From contig CAZVWV010000003.1 in assembly GCA_964631745.1 (NCBI GenBank), positions 1-57,434 on the forward strand: a stretch of DNA of 57,434 nt. The letters run 5' to 3'. The DNA is from CAZVWV01 sp964631745. GTDB lineage: Bacteria > Bdellovibrionota_C > UBA2361 > JBGSMV01. The translations under genes were made by a program, and so were the position numbers. Of the stretch, positions 8,334 to 18,125 are shown piece by piece. The notes beneath the pieces are model-generated. The model did not search any database, was not told the DNA's origin, and saw only the letters and a list, made by a program, of their open reading frames with translations. Position 1 is the stretch's first letter. Every line of letters begins with the position of its first letter.

Positions 8334-8337
8334 GAAA

Positions 8338-10329
8338 TTACGACCTTTCTTGAATCGCTGCGGCTATTCCCGCTGGGCTTAGCTCTTTGGCGCGCTCGGG
8401 AAGAATGGCGATCACTGTCCCGATCACCATAATAACTGTGCCCAACCAAAGCCACATCTGAAGTGGATTGATAAATACTTTCAGCGCCGCTCTGGTGCCT
8501 GAGTCATCTAACCCAATCATTACAATATAGACATCTTCTAAGAAGGTTTGTCGCAGGGCCACCTCCGTGGTGTTCTCCTGGTTGCGGACATAGCTCCTAA
8601 GCTCAGGTTTCATGGTACGTAGGAGTTTCCCATCTTTTACGGAGAGAAGGTCCAGTTTGGCTGTTAAGCTTGAATAGTTTGATTGCTGAGCTTCATCGAT
8701 TGATACAAGCTTTAATCTGAACTTTCCAAGGTCATACGATTCGCCGGGCTTTAAACTAAATTCCCGCTCGACTTTATGGGCCATGGAGGCTGTGATACCA
8801 ATGGCGGCAACAGTCACTCCCAGATGAATTAAGTAACCGGCGTATCTCACCCGGTGTCTTTTTAAGAGGCGTGGCAAATTATTTAATTTGTTAGAACCGG
8901 CCTGCTGCGCGCGTAAGCCGCGATGGATCTCTCCTAAAATTGTGAGCAGCACAAAAAAGCATAGCGAGTACGATAAGATCGGATAGAAACTTTGTATCCC
9001 CACAAACGTTAGCAGCACAGCTATCGCAAGAGAGAAAACGAAAGGCACAAGAAATGTTTTTCGCAAACTCTCAATCGAGGCTTGTCGCCACGCAATCAGT
9101 GGGCCGACCCCCATCAGAAAAATCAATAAAAGGAAGAGCGGAACGTTAACCGCATCAAAAAAGGGAATACTTACAGTCTGCTTGACGCCCGTCAGAGCCT
9201 CTGAGAGCACCGGGAACATTACTCCCCATAAGGTCGCAAACAGGACCGATAAAAAAACCAAGTTGTTTACTAAGAATGCCGCCTCGCGTGAGAAGAAGTG
9301 CTCAATCTTTTTGTCGGATCTAAGCGCCTGGCGGCGCACAAAGCACAGCGCGCATGTGGCCGTAGCCAATAGGCCCAGATAGACCAAAAACACCCAACCA
9401 ACATCAGTGTCTGCAAAAGAATGCACGCTTTGCACTACCCCACTGCGAGTTAGAAATGTTCCAAAAACCGTTAAGCCGTAAGTTAGCACTATCAGACCGA
9501 CATTCCAGGTCTTAAGCATGCCTTTGCGCTCTTGCACCATGACTGAATGCACAAACGCCGTGCCTGATAACCACGGTAAAAATGAAGCGTTCTCAACCGG
9601 ATCCCAGGCCCAAAATCCGCCCCAGCCTAACTCCACGTATGCCCAATGCCCGCCCATTACAATTCCGGCCGTCAAGAACGCCCAAGCGATCAGGGTCCAA
9701 CGACGCGTTATGCGAATCCAGTCGTTGTTAATATTTCCGGCCAACAACCAACCTAGGCAGAAAGCGTAAGGGATCGCAAAAGTTGTAAACCCAAGATAAA
9801 GTGTAGGGGGATGAATCACCATTAACGGGTTTTGCAATAATGGGTTTAGGCCGTTTCCGTCAGCGGGGATAAAGTCAGCTTTGATATATCGAAATGGGTT
9901 GGTCAGAAATAACACCACTGTTAAGAAAAACAGGAGCGATGTGTTTAAAACCGAAATGACATACGACATGGTTTGCCATGGATGCTCCTTGCTTCGATAA
10001 GCCACGATCGCAGATCCCACACTTAACATAGCGCACCACAGCAGCATGGAACCGTCCATGCCGCCCCAGATGGCAGAGATCTTGTATATGGGTTGCATCT
10101 CGCGGTTAGAGAACTGCCAGACATATTGCAGGGTGTAGTCATCGTGTAAGAATGAATATCCCAGTGCAAAGATAGCTAGAAAGGAAGTCAGGCAAACGAG
10201 AACTGTCGAAATTCTTGAGGAAAGAAAGAGATCGTATCGTTTCTTACTTCCGCCAAAATATCCGATGACCACTCCATACAGCGCAAGCAACCATGCAAGA
10301 GAGAGACAATAGCTTCCAAATTGTGGCAT
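8338..10329 (-). CDS. ccmF: Cytochrome c haem lyase subunit CcmF
   Basis: A 663-residue protein of the CcmF/CcsA family with about 15 membrane segments. The haem-handling WWD-type signature is clear as WGGFWAWDPVEN, with further conserved HPP (VIHPPTLYLG) and GIQSFY-like segments. A soluble domain near the C-terminus (about 530-630) precedes the last helix. CcmF attaches haem to apocytochrome c; usual length is 630-670. It heads the ccm part of the operon. No ccmG or ccmH is in the window, matching the reduced Ccm system described for organisms with CXXXY CcmE. Confidence 0.94.
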   Translation of the reverse strand: MPQFGSYCLSLAWLLALYGVVIGYFGGSKKRYDLFLSSRISTVLVCLTSFLAIFALGYSFLHDDYTLQYVWQFSNREMQPIYKISAIWGGMDGSMLLWCAMLSVGSAIVAYRSKEHPWQTMSYVISVLNTSLLFFLTVVLFLTNPFRYIKADFIPADGNGLNPLLQNPLMVIHPPTLYLGFTTFAIPYAFCLGWLLAGNINNDWIRITRRWTLIAWAFLTAGIVMGGHWAYVELGWGGFWAWDPVENASFLPWLSGTAFVHSVMVQERKGMLKTWNVGLIVLTYGLTVFGTFLTRSGVVQSVHSFADTDVGWVFLVYLGLLATATCALCFVRRQALRSDKKIEHFFSREAAFLVNNLVFLSVLFATLWGVMFPVLSEALTGVKQTVSIPFFDAVNVPLFLLLIFLMGVGPLIAWRQASIESLRKTFLVPFVFSLAIAVLLTFVGIQSFYPILSYSLCFFVLLTILGEIHRGLRAQQAGSNKLNNLPRLLKRHRVRYAGYLIHLGVTVAAIGITASMAHKVEREFSLKPGESYDLGKFRLKLVSIDEAQQSNYSSLTAKLDLLSVKDGKLLRTMKPELRSYVRNQENTTEVALRQTFLEDVYIVMIGLDDSGTRAALKVFINPLQMWLWLGTVIMVIGTVIAILPERAKELSPAGIAAAIQERS

Positions 10330-10376
10330 TTTGAGAAATTAACGCACCTAAGCTGTTTTAGCAACTGAGCGCGGGC

Positions 10377-12656
10377 TCACCAAACCTGATAGCTCTTTGA
10401 AAATAGCTTATGGGCCCGATCAAATAAGAACTGGCGTTGCGCCAGGTAGAGCTGGTTGGAAACCGGCGTGTCCTTTAATCGAAGCAGAAATAAAGAGGGG
10501 TTATGGAATCCGTACGCTCCGGGGCGATTCTCAATCCAGTCCACGATCTCGAAGTCTTTGGCCAAACGTTCAACGCTGCGCGTTGCAGCCAGAGGAGCGC
10601 CTGGGCAAAACCGTAGGCATGCAAAGCTCATGTCGGATACGAGAAGATATTGAATCTGACGTTTACGGAGATTCTCAGGGGTGAGCTCCTTGATGTAGGC
10701 GTTGATGAGCGGCCTTGTGTTAGGATAGCTGACTTGCAGGGTATTGGGCGGAAATAGCGGGGTGTTGAAGGGGTGATCGGCCATGATAGGCGTGTTGGCA
10801 GGGAGCTCCCGCAACACTGTCCCAGCCAACAAAGTTCTGGTGTCTGGCTCAATATTCTGTAAGAGCAGGATAGTTCTTAGCGCCACTATGCACATCACCA
10901 GCAGGGCGCTAATTTTGCCGAACCAACCTGACCGTAAAAGTTCCATCAAAAAGATAGCGGCGCTCATCAGTAAGAACGGGATGCAGGGCAAGATGTAGCG
11001 TTCCACCTGTGGCTCTACCTTTGCTGATACAGCTTCGGCAGCTAGGTAAAAAATAAGCGTAGTTACTGCCATCCAGCGCATCTGGTGGGCCTGTTTCAAA
11101 ATCACCCCAATTCCTGCAAGGCCACACCAAAGCAGTGGCTGGGTGAGGGCAGGGATTAGGCTGCGTGTGAAGTGGTACATCCACCATGTTTGCCAAGGAC
11201 TGATGGCGATGGAGTCGCCGATTAGCATGTGCTTGCTTTCGTAGGTGATACCTTTCAGGAAGTTTGAAAAATCGAGCAGGGCATAGGGAGTCGTAATTAG
11301 AAATCCGGTAAGAGTCAGCGAGGTTACAGTCAGGATATTCTTGAGGGACCCTCTCGGGTTGGATAGCGCCTGCCCTAACAATACCAATGTAGTAGGAAGT
11401 AACATAATTATTGCGGTGTATTTGCTTCCAAACGCAAACCCCACAAAGAGAGCGTGTACCACCAGATCGCGAGTCGTATTGCGGCGTATGAATCTGGACA
11501 GGAAGTAAGCGCTCGCCAGCAACATAAACACTAGCAGCACATCCTCCTTAAGGTACCGGCTGCAAGTTAGGTGTAGCGGGTTTATGCAAAGCAAAAACGC
11601 CGCCGCGATACCGGCGCTAGCTTTCCCGAATTCCCGAAGTGTGAAAAATACAAATGGGACGCTAAGTGTGCCAAAGACAGCGCTCACAACTCGGCCAGCT
11701 AGCCGCACATGCATATCGTCCAAGGGCCAAGCCAAGAGATGGTGTGCTAGCCAGGCTGTTCCAGAGGAGAGATAAAGTAGTAAAGAAGGATGCAGGAAGT
11801 ATTCCGGATTTAGCGAAGCTCGCTGAAACATGCCAAGCACGGCCAGCACTTTCCAACGCTCATCATGATGGTAGGTGGCAGGAGTATCAAAATCGATCCC
11901 CCACAGTCGAAGCGCCAGTGCTAAGGCCGTTATAAAGAAAAGGGATGGGAGTTGCCAATTTCTAAGGTGGGCATTGTCCGGAACATGGTCCGGAAAGACT
12001 TCTTCGCCACGAGGGCAGAGGCGCAACCCGAAAGAGAAAAAAGTTATTATGAGCGCCCAAGCCGTAAAGTAAGTCAGCGTTTCCCAGGTAAGGCTCTGAT
12101 ACGATACGAGGGCGGCTATACATGTGAAAGAGGTGAGAGCGCCAAAAGTTAGTATTCTTCCCAAGCTGATAATAGTTATCAGAGATATCAGCCAGATTCC
12201 GAAGGCTAGCTGAAATTCAGGAAGCGCAAAACCGAATCGCGAAGTGACTTCGCCGGAAACTAACTTAACACCTAGCTCTCGATCTCCCGATGAGATGGGG
12301 TTCTCGATCAGAAATGTAATCTGCGCTTGGCCGCAGCTTTGATCTATAGGAATGGTAATGGCTTTTGTATTCGATACGACAAATCGACCGACTTCGTGAT
12401 TGCAGGAGCTGACTCTGACCAGGGCATTTCCGGCCCCCTCGGGTCGCCAGCTGTCAAAGCTGATTTTGGCTTGGCTTCTTGCGCCTATGCCGCGAAAGTT
12501 CAGAGCGTCGCCGCTCTTAAGCCAACCATCGGCGGAGATCGATAGCGCTAAGTTGCTGCGAGGAGTAACGGCAAAAGGCTGCTTTGCAACCTGAATAGAA
12601 AAAATCGCGCTAACTAAGAACGAAAGAAAAAGCAGGTAATATATGTTTGTTTTCAC
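10377..12656 (-). CDS. Large GT39/ArnT-like membrane glycosyltransferase
   Basis: A 759-residue protein. After a short N-terminal membrane anchor comes a soluble beta-rich stretch (about 25-155), then further helices, and from about 225 the PMT/ArnT core, beginning LRLWGIDFDTPATYHHDE. The acidic residues in this first loop (DFD, HDE) match the catalytic Asp/Glu of GT-C enzymes that use polyprenyl-phosphate sugars. A short soluble tail follows the last helix. It may transfer a sugar to a periplasmic protein, lipid or polymer; the acceptor cannot be read. It overlaps the upstream glycosyltransferase by 4 nt. Confidence 0.8.
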   Translation of the reverse strand: MKTNIYYLLFLSFLVSAIFSIQVAKQPFAVTPRSNLALSISADGWLKSGDALNFRGIGARSQAKISFDSWRPEGAGNALVRVSSCNHEVGRFVVSNTKAITIPIDQSCGQAQITFLIENPISSGDRELGVKLVSGEVTSRFGFALPEFQLAFGIWLISLITIISLGRILTFGALTSFTCIAALVSYQSLTWETLTYFTAWALIITFFSFGLRLCPRGEEVFPDHVPDNAHLRNWQLPSLFFITALALALRLWGIDFDTPATYHHDERWKVLAVLGMFQRASLNPEYFLHPSLLLYLSSGTAWLAHHLLAWPLDDMHVRLAGRVVSAVFGTLSVPFVFFTLREFGKASAGIAAAFLLCINPLHLTCSRYLKEDVLLVFMLLASAYFLSRFIRRNTTRDLVVHALFVGFAFGSKYTAIIMLLPTTLVLLGQALSNPRGSLKNILTVTSLTLTGFLITTPYALLDFSNFLKGITYESKHMLIGDSIAISPWQTWWMYHFTRSLIPALTQPLLWCGLAGIGVILKQAHQMRWMAVTTLIFYLAAEAVSAKVEPQVERYILPCIPFLLMSAAIFLMELLRSGWFGKISALLVMCIVALRTILLLQNIEPDTRTLLAGTVLRELPANTPIMADHPFNTPLFPPNTLQVSYPNTRPLINAYIKELTPENLRKRQIQYLLVSDMSFACLRFCPGAPLAATRSVERLAKDFEIVDWIENRPGAYGFHNPSLFLLRLKDTPVSNQLYLAQRQFLFDRAHKLFSKSYQVW

Positions 12657-13882
12657 GACTTAGTTCCAGTCTGAAATTTTGCAACGGCTGCATAAGCGTT
12701 ACAAAGTAACCAGGCGCAAGAGATACAAAGTATAGGATAGACCGGAGCCATGAATCTAATATTGCCATTTGAGACTAGACAATGCAGCAGTATGAAACTT
12801 AAAAACAGTACGGGAAAGATACGAGTCTGGCCGCCCATGATAAGCATGCAAACCAGACCGAGGCCGCCTAATATATAAACGATTGCATACTGAGAGAGCG
12901 CGCGCCGATAAAGCGCCGCGGCCCAGGGCGCCTTAGCGTAAAGTTTTGGTAAGATAATGTTCGTAATTTCAGAAACCGGGTCCGTCGAAAATATATTTCT
13001 AATGCGCGCTAAATAAATTTTGAGCGCTGCGGCGGGGTCGGACCTTACCTGGGCTATGATTTTCTCCGTAATATTACGGTTAATGGCGAATTCGTCTTGT
13101 TTTTGAGCGCGCAAGTCGGATACGAGGTCAGGTTTGTTGATGCCAAAGTCGGGGGCGTTGTGAGGACCAAAATTGGTTGAAAATAGTATGGGCGCGTGGA
13201 AGATCTTATAGTTTCGAATTCCCCAGAGCGATAAAGCCAGCAAGGGCAGTATCAGGACTAGAAATATCTTATTGTGCCGGTGCCGACCTGCCGAAAATAG
13301 GTATTGCCAAACAAAGAAGGCAGCAAAGACTACCGCAACCGGCTTGGTCATGATTGCAGTGGCTAACAGGGTAGCGCTAATGAATGCCAGGGGGAGGGAC
13401 CTGGCCCAGATCTTTAGGGCCAATATCGCTGTCAGTCCGGTGAGGCAAAAAGTAACCAAGCTCTCGCTCATCAAGAGCGGGAGCCATAAAATATGAAGAG
13501 CGAATATAAGGGCGGATAAGTTAGCGCGCAGGCGTCCCATCAGCGGAGCAAGGCAGAAAATAGTTGTGAGCGTGAGTAGATCAAAAATTAAATTGAGATA
13601 TAGCCCAAGCTTTGGTTGATATCCCAGCACTTTAAAAAATCCCGCTAAAACAAGCGCATACCCCGGCATGCGGTAAGCCCGAAAGGTCATGCCCTGATAC
13701 TCTGGGCTTTCGCCCTGATAAATCTGGATGTAGCCCTCACCGTCAATCAGATTTTTAGCAAGGGTTTGGTAGTCACGGCTATCTGAGAGCGCTTGCCATT
13801 CGACCTGGCTGACGAAAAACAGCCGTATCGCCAGCGCGAATATAAGAATAGCAATCTCTGGAAGAAATTTGTAAGTCTTCAC
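12653..13882 (-). CDS. PMT/GT39-family membrane glycosyltransferase
   Basis: A 409-residue multi-pass protein. The first outer loop has LSDSRDYQTLAKNLIDGEGY, where the acidic residues fit the catalytic Asp of GT-C transferases; RAYRMPGYALVLAGF follows, a pattern common in bacterial dolichyl-phosphate-mannose-like transferases. About ten membrane segments are seen. It shares a 4-nt ATGA overlap with the second glycosyltransferase downstream. Together they head the transcription unit leading into the ccm genes. Substrate unknown. Confidence 0.78.
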   Translation of the reverse strand: MKTYKFLPEIAILIFALAIRLFFVSQVEWQALSDSRDYQTLAKNLIDGEGYIQIYQGESPEYQGMTFRAYRMPGYALVLAGFFKVLGYQPKLGLYLNLIFDLLTLTTIFCLAPLMGRLRANLSALIFALHILWLPLLMSESLVTFCLTGLTAILALKIWARSLPLAFISATLLATAIMTKPVAVVFAAFFVWQYLFSAGRHRHNKIFLVLILPLLALSLWGIRNYKIFHAPILFSTNFGPHNAPDFGINKPDLVSDLRAQKQDEFAINRNITEKIIAQVRSDPAAALKIYLARIRNIFSTDPVSEITNIILPKLYAKAPWAAALYRRALSQYAIVYILGGLGLVCMLIMGGQTRIFPVLFLSFILLHCLVSNGNIRFMAPVYPILCISCAWLLCNAYAAVAKFQTGTKS

Positions 13883-13933
13883 CGTAGGTTAGGGCGCAGT
13901 ATATTTCTAATGCGGTGAATAGTAAATCGGCGC

Positions 13934-15394
13934 TTATTCTTGGCCGACTCTGTCAGCCGTGATACTGCTGCTTTCGTGTAGCAATCCCATGACCTCGCTC
14001 TTTATCTCAGGAAAGCTTCGCATGCGGATGGTTGTGGTGTTCACAGCCGCCGAAAACTGATCGAGTTCTTTGCGGGCGTTTACGACCTGCAGCAAAAGTT
14101 CATCAAAGATGGTTACAAAAGCCTGTGCTTTATTGACGCGTGCCGCCTCAACCTTGCCGGTGACGTGCACTAGTTCAAGGGTGCGCAGTCCACTGCCTAA
14201 AAGGTCTAGCTTAGTGAGCATCTTGTTTAAACCCTCGTACACATGTGTCAAGGCTTCAAAGACGCTGCGTGAGCTGTGAGAGACGCAGGCTAAAAGCGTT
14301 TGCACGTTGAAGCTATCGGCGGGGTCTTCCTTGATCCCGTCTTTGTTGTTTTTTGACATTTCGCGGATGAAATCCAAAGCGCTCTCGGTCTGAATGTTTG
14401 AGGTAGATAGTTGGAACGCTATCCCGCGTAAGTGCGGAGCCAGAGTATCGATATCCTTTTTTAATTCAGCGATAATGTGGGTGCAGCCATTTGAGTCATG
14501 ACTCATTAGATCGGCGACTGTGCCCAGTCCGCGTCCTTCGTCCAGCAGTTTCTCGGCAGCGATAATTGCATTGAGGCTTAAGAGGCGGATGTTTTGCGCC
14601 AATTTAAGTAAGAAGTCCGATTTCTTCCGCACAGCCGTGTTGAGTTCTAAGAAGGTATCTACATCGGAGAAGATAGTCAGGAGTTGCTCCCTAATGCCGC
14701 TACAGCAATTGTTGAGAGAACCGAGATATTGCGAGATTTTATCGACACCCGTTGCTTGGCCTACTTTTGCCACACTTGGCGTTGTGACAGAATTTGCATT
14801 CGATGATAAACCCGATGATAAACCCGATGATAAACCCTGCATGGTCTGATGGCGGCTGCGGATCTCTTCAAGCAATAAATATTGCATGAAATCGTCGTAA
14901 CCCGCAAAACCCTTGGAGGCCAAAATCTCAAGCAGCCGGTTGGTACTTTTCACCATGGCGCTCTTGCGGGTCTCGCCGGCATCTTCGGCCTTCTGTTCGA
15001 TTGCGCGTAGATCCGCATAGACCGTCGGGATTAGCGCAAACAAGGCCGACGACGGTTTGAGCCGAACTGATAGATAGCCGTTTTCAATCGGGCAAGCGGT
15101 AGCAACTACCCAATAAAATTCCCCGGTCTTGGCCATGTTCTTTACATAGGCGGCGATAGGTTTACCGGCTTCGAGGTAGTCCCAAAGCAATTTAAACACG
15201 CAGGCAGGCATATCGGGATGCCTAATCATATTGTGCGGCTTGCCGATCATGTCGGCCGAATCGTAACCGCTAATTCTCGTAAATACGGAATTCCCTGACT
15301 TTATAATGCCTTTGTTGTCGGTACAGGAGAAAAACAACTCTTCGATCCCGAATTCGCGCTCTTTATTAACTGGTATAATTTTGGGACGTGCCAT
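13934..15394 (-). CDS. Soluble PAS-domain chemotaxis-like transducer
   Basis: A 486-residue protein with no membrane segment. The N-terminal PAS domain (about 15-125) has the Aer-type signature IGKPHNMIRHPDMP, which in Aer-like proteins contributes to a redox or small-ligand pocket. The C-terminal half is helical and contains a remnant of the MCP signalling hairpin (LAQNIRLLSLNAIIAAEKL), where LNAxIEAARAGE would be usual, so coupling to CheA may be altered. A four-residue repeat (LSSG) links the parts. No che genes are nearby. It may sense redox state alongside cytochrome maturation; this is speculation from position. Confidence 0.75.
   Translation of the reverse strand: MARPKIIPVNKEREFGIEELFFSCTDNKGIIKSGNSVFTRISGYDSADMIGKPHNMIRHPDMPACVFKLLWDYLEAGKPIAAYVKNMAKTGEFYWVVATACPIENGYLSVRLKPSSALFALIPTVYADLRAIEQKAEDAGETRKSAMVKSTNRLLEILASKGFAGYDDFMQYLLLEEIRSRHQTMQGLSSGLSSGLSSNANSVTTPSVAKVGQATGVDKISQYLGSLNNCCSGIREQLLTIFSDVDTFLELNTAVRKKSDFLLKLAQNIRLLSLNAIIAAEKLLDEGRGLGTVADLMSHDSNGCTHIIAELKKDIDTLAPHLRGIAFQLSTSNIQTESALDFIREMSKNNKDGIKEDPADSFNVQTLLACVSHSSRSVFEALTHVYEGLNKMLTKLDLLGSGLRTLELVHVTGKVEAARVNKAQAFVTIFDELLLQVVNARKELDQFSAAVNTTTIRMRSFPEIKSEVMGLLHESSSITADRVGQE
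14802..14837. repeat. Three tandem 12-bp repeats inside the PAS transducer gene
   Basis: The unit GATGATAAACCC occurs three times in a row at 14802-14813, 14814-14825 and 14826-14837. It encodes the LSSG repeat in the linker of the transducer. Being a multiple of three, copy-number change would alter linker length without a frameshift. Confidence 0.9.
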
Positions 15395-15527
15395 TCTTTA
15401 ATCCTTAGCTCAAAAAATAATGTTAGAAACTATGAGCCTAAGTAAACATCGTACGCGTGTAGAAATAGCTTGAGGGGTATCGCGGAGGCTCCTTGGACCC
15501 ATTGAATCTGGCGCTTTTTTGGGGGTA

Positions 15528-15552
15528 GGGAGGTTTGGCGAGTCTCCCTTTT
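15528..15552 (+). promoter_or_regulatory. Terminator-like hairpin in the leader of the oxidoreductase operon
   Basis: GGGAG (15528-15532) and CTCCC (15544-15548) followed by TTTTC form a short stem and T-run 64 bp before the oxidoreductase start. It could be an attenuator or the end of an upstream transcript. The stem is only 5 bp, so chance is possible. I see no other structure in 15395-15615. Confidence 0.25.
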
Positions 15553-15615
15553 CTGAAACTATCTCTGAATCCACTGAGGAATCCCCGAAACTCTGCTTGA
15601 GGTAGCATCCTTCCC

Positions 15616-17172
15616 ATGGAAAGGGCCAAAAAATTATTAATCGTGGGCGGCGGAGCGGCGAGTGTTTCTATTGTAAGAAGTTTGGTGATGGATATATTGC
15701 CGCAGCAACCGATGAAGCTCCCCCTAGAAATTGAAATTGTTGAACCCAGATCTGAGATAGGACCGGGGGTGGCTTTTAGTTCTACTTTAGAAAGTTCCCG
15801 GCTGAACATGCCCGTTCGGACAATGAGCATAACCCCTAAGGACTCTTTGCACTTCGCCGATTGGCTAAATTCAAAGTTCCCGCACCGCAATACAAACGAT
15901 CGATATTTGCCCAGAGCCTTCTTTGGACGTTATCTATCTGAGGACTTCAAATCCTCGATAACTTTGGCGGCACGGTTAGGAGTATCTATTACAACTTTCA
16001 AATCGGAATGTTTAGAGCTGAAACGAAAAGGATCGAGATGGCACGCCCTGCTTAGAAATGGAGAGCGACTAGGCGGAGACTATCTTATACTGGCCATTGG
16101 TAACCAACTACCGGCGGCTTATCCCGAACTCGTTCACACTTATCCCGAAATATATATGAATGACCCATGGTCCGACGGAAAAATCCTAGCGCAGGTTTCC
16201 CGCAACGATAGTATTCTAATCTTAGGAACAGGTCTAACCGGGATTGATGTGGCACTCACCCTTCTTGAACATGGGCATAAGGGAAAGGTGGTGTTGGTAT
16301 CTCGGTCGGGACGCCTTCCGCGCGTGAGGCCCCGTAGTTATGAGCAGCAAAGCAAGGTATTTTACAGCTTAAGCAATCTGCGCGAACTATTGCGAAAAGG
16401 GAGAGTAGGGGTGGTAAGTGTCGAGGACATCTTTGAAGCGATAAAAAGGGATACCGCGGGCGCCGGGCTTGACGATAACTCCCTCTTTGCCGAGCAAGAT
16501 TCCTTACCAGTATTACCTCAATTGATGCAGGATATTGACTTCGCGGATCGGCCGGATCATTGGCATGCAGTTATTAATCAAAGTGATCGACTCCTTTGCG
16601 CCTTATGGCCAGGCATTAGTTGCAAGGAGAGAGTTAGATTTCTGCACTCGCTTTATGGACTATGGGCTATTTGCAGACACCCAATGCCGCTTATAAATGC
16701 AAACCGTCTAACGAAACATCTTACCAGCGGAGCGCTTGAGGTTAAGGCGCTTCCCCCAAACTCTGCACCTGTAGTTGTCAACAAGAAGATCTTAATTGAT
16801 ATTGATGGAAGCAAGTGTTCCCCGCCCAGCGAGTTCGATAAGCTCATCGACGCTACAGGACCGAACATGATGATTGGGCCGCATTCTAGCAGCTTACTTC
16901 GCAATCTAGCGCGGGACGGTCTCGTCAAGCCCGACCCCTGCGCAGGCCTATCGGTTGATTTTGATAGCAGCAAGGTAATCTCAAATTCTGGCGCTATCGA
17001 TAATTCATTTTATGCCGTTGGGCAGATTACCCGTGGCACACATTTTTATACCAACTCGATGGAATCGATAGTTCACAAAGCTCATCAGATCGCAAAACAA
17101 ATCGCTTCTAAAATTGGCGTAAGCAGTGCTGAATGCACATATAGGGCAAAAGCCAATGAAATCGTCACTTGA
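15616..17172 (+). CDS. FAD/NAD(P)-binding oxidoreductase, possible amino-acid N-monooxygenase
   Basis: A 518-residue two-dinucleotide-binding flavoprotein. The first Rossmann motif is LLIVGGGAAS (7-16), the second, ILILGTGLTGIDVALTLLEHG near 196, would bind NAD(P)H; LIDATGP near 414 and GQITRGTH near 473 are late FAD-domain motifs seen in the NAD_binding_9 family. That superfamily includes poorly characterised oxidoreductases and is related to flavin N-hydroxylases acting on amino acids. It overlaps the formyltransferase's TTG-extended frame and heads a three-gene operon. The neighbours suggest that the substrate is an amino acid whose nitrogen is oxidised and then formylated, but the reaction is not shown by sequence. 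Confidence 0.7.
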   Translation: MERAKKLLIVGGGAASVSIVRSLVMDILPQQPMKLPLEIEIVEPRSEIGPGVAFSSTLESSRLNMPVRTMSITPKDSLHFADWLNSKFPHRNTNDRYLPRAFFGRYLSEDFKSSITLAARLGVSITTFKSECLELKRKGSRWHALLRNGERLGGDYLILAIGNQLPAAYPELVHTYPEIYMNDPWSDGKILAQVSRNDSILILGTGLTGIDVALTLLEHGHKGKVVLVSRSGRLPRVRPRSYEQQSKVFYSLSNLRELLRKGRVGVVSVEDIFEAIKRDTAGAGLDDNSLFAEQDSLPVLPQLMQDIDFADRPDHWHAVINQSDRLLCALWPGISCKERVRFLHSLYGLWAICRHPMPLINANRLTKHLTSGALEVKALPPNSAPVVVNKKILIDIDGSKCSPPSEFDKLIDATGPNMMIGPHSSSLLRNLARDGLVKPDPCAGLSVDFDSSKVISNSGAIDNSFYAVGQITRGTHFYTNSMESIVHKAHQIAKQIASKIGVSSAECTYRAKANEIVT

Positions 17173-17186
17173 GGAGAATGGGTTGT

Positions 17187-18125
17187 ATGAAGGCAGATAA
17201 CAAAGACATGGGAGTGGCGTTTTTTATCGGAAATGATCTTACCTCATATATTCTCGCCTACAGAACAGCCGAAGATCTGATAAAGCTAGGGATTCGTGTA
17301 TTGGTAATATCGGTTGAGTCCGTCAACAAGAAGTCAGCAAAGCCTCCGTTGATATTAAGTGAGTTTCTTTTTTTCGAGAGATCGTTACTCAATCAGCACG
17401 TAATTCCACTATTAGATAGCTTAGCTCCTTCGGAGAAGCGCCCCATTAAAAGCCTGGGAGTGCTAAGCCACCGATCTGGTGGTCGGTTGTCTCACATCCG
17501 GGTTAGCAAGGTAAATTCCTCGGAAACAGTGGATGCGCTTCGTTTTCACCGAATTGGTGTTGGTCTATCAATTAGGTGTTATCAAAAATTTGGAGCATCT
17601 ATAATTAGCTATTTTACTGAGATAGCCAAAGGTGAACCTGCTGCCCTTATGAATTTGCATCCTGGACTATTGCCGAACTATAGAGGAGTGATAACTTTCT
17701 TTAGGGCCATGCAAAATCGAGAGACACAGGCGGGGTTTACCCTACATTATATTGACCTGGATTGGGATGCGGGGCCAATAATTCAGAGCTGGCCCATTCC
17801 GTTGGATTACAAGAAGTCGGTTTTAGCTAATATGATCGCTGCCGGACAAGAGATTTGCTCCAGCACTGCCTCTTGCTTGGTAGAATGTTTGGAAGGGAAT
17901 CACCCAAAATGCTTCAAACAGGAGAAGGACCTGGCGCATTACTACACATTTCCCTCTGAAGAGGAACTGTATGCTGCGAAGCTAGCAGATATAAATCTTT
18001 TTAAACCTGAAGATTTTACCAATCTTTACTGCCAGTGGTTTGCGCAAGACCAAGACATCCTTTGCAATAATCTAATCTCAACTTTAAAGGAACTACCATG
18101 GCAAATGGATTTTATGATGTCGTAG
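17187..18125 (+). CDS. Formyltransferase-family protein
   Basis: A 312-residue protein of the Fmt/PurN fold. The catalytic triad is recognisable: Asn156 and His158 in MNLHPGLLPNYRG and Asp194 in DLDWDAGPI, equivalent to Asn-His-Asp of methionyl-tRNA formyltransferase. It should move a formyl group from 10-formyltetrahydrofolate to an amine or hydroxylamine. I chose ATG 17187 because GAGGAG at 17171-17176 is well spaced for it; ATG 17178 is too close. The tRNA-binding C-terminal domain of Fmt is not evident. Its last 28 nt overlap the PurA-like gene in another frame, so the operon is very compact. Confidence 0.8.
   Translation: MKADNKDMGVAFFIGNDLTSYILAYRTAEDLIKLGIRVLVISVESVNKKSAKPPLILSEFLFFERSLLNQHVIPLLDSLAPSEKRPIKSLGVLSHRSGGRLSHIRVSKVNSSETVDALRFHRIGVGLSIRCYQKFGASIISYFTEIAKGEPAALMNLHPGLLPNYRGVITFFRAMQNRETQAGFTLHYIDLDWDAGPIIQSWPIPLDYKKSVLANMIAAGQEICSSTASCLVECLEGNHPKCFKQEKDLAHYYTFPSEEELYAAKLADINLFKPEDFTNLYCQWFAQDQDILCNNLISTLKELPWQMDFMMS

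Noticed and set aside
15438..15890. A 150-residue minus-strand open frame overlapping the start of the FAD oxidoreductase
   Set aside because: Its upstream half is antisense to the oxidoreductase coding region and its composition looks like a shadow frame; no ribosome site or family motif.
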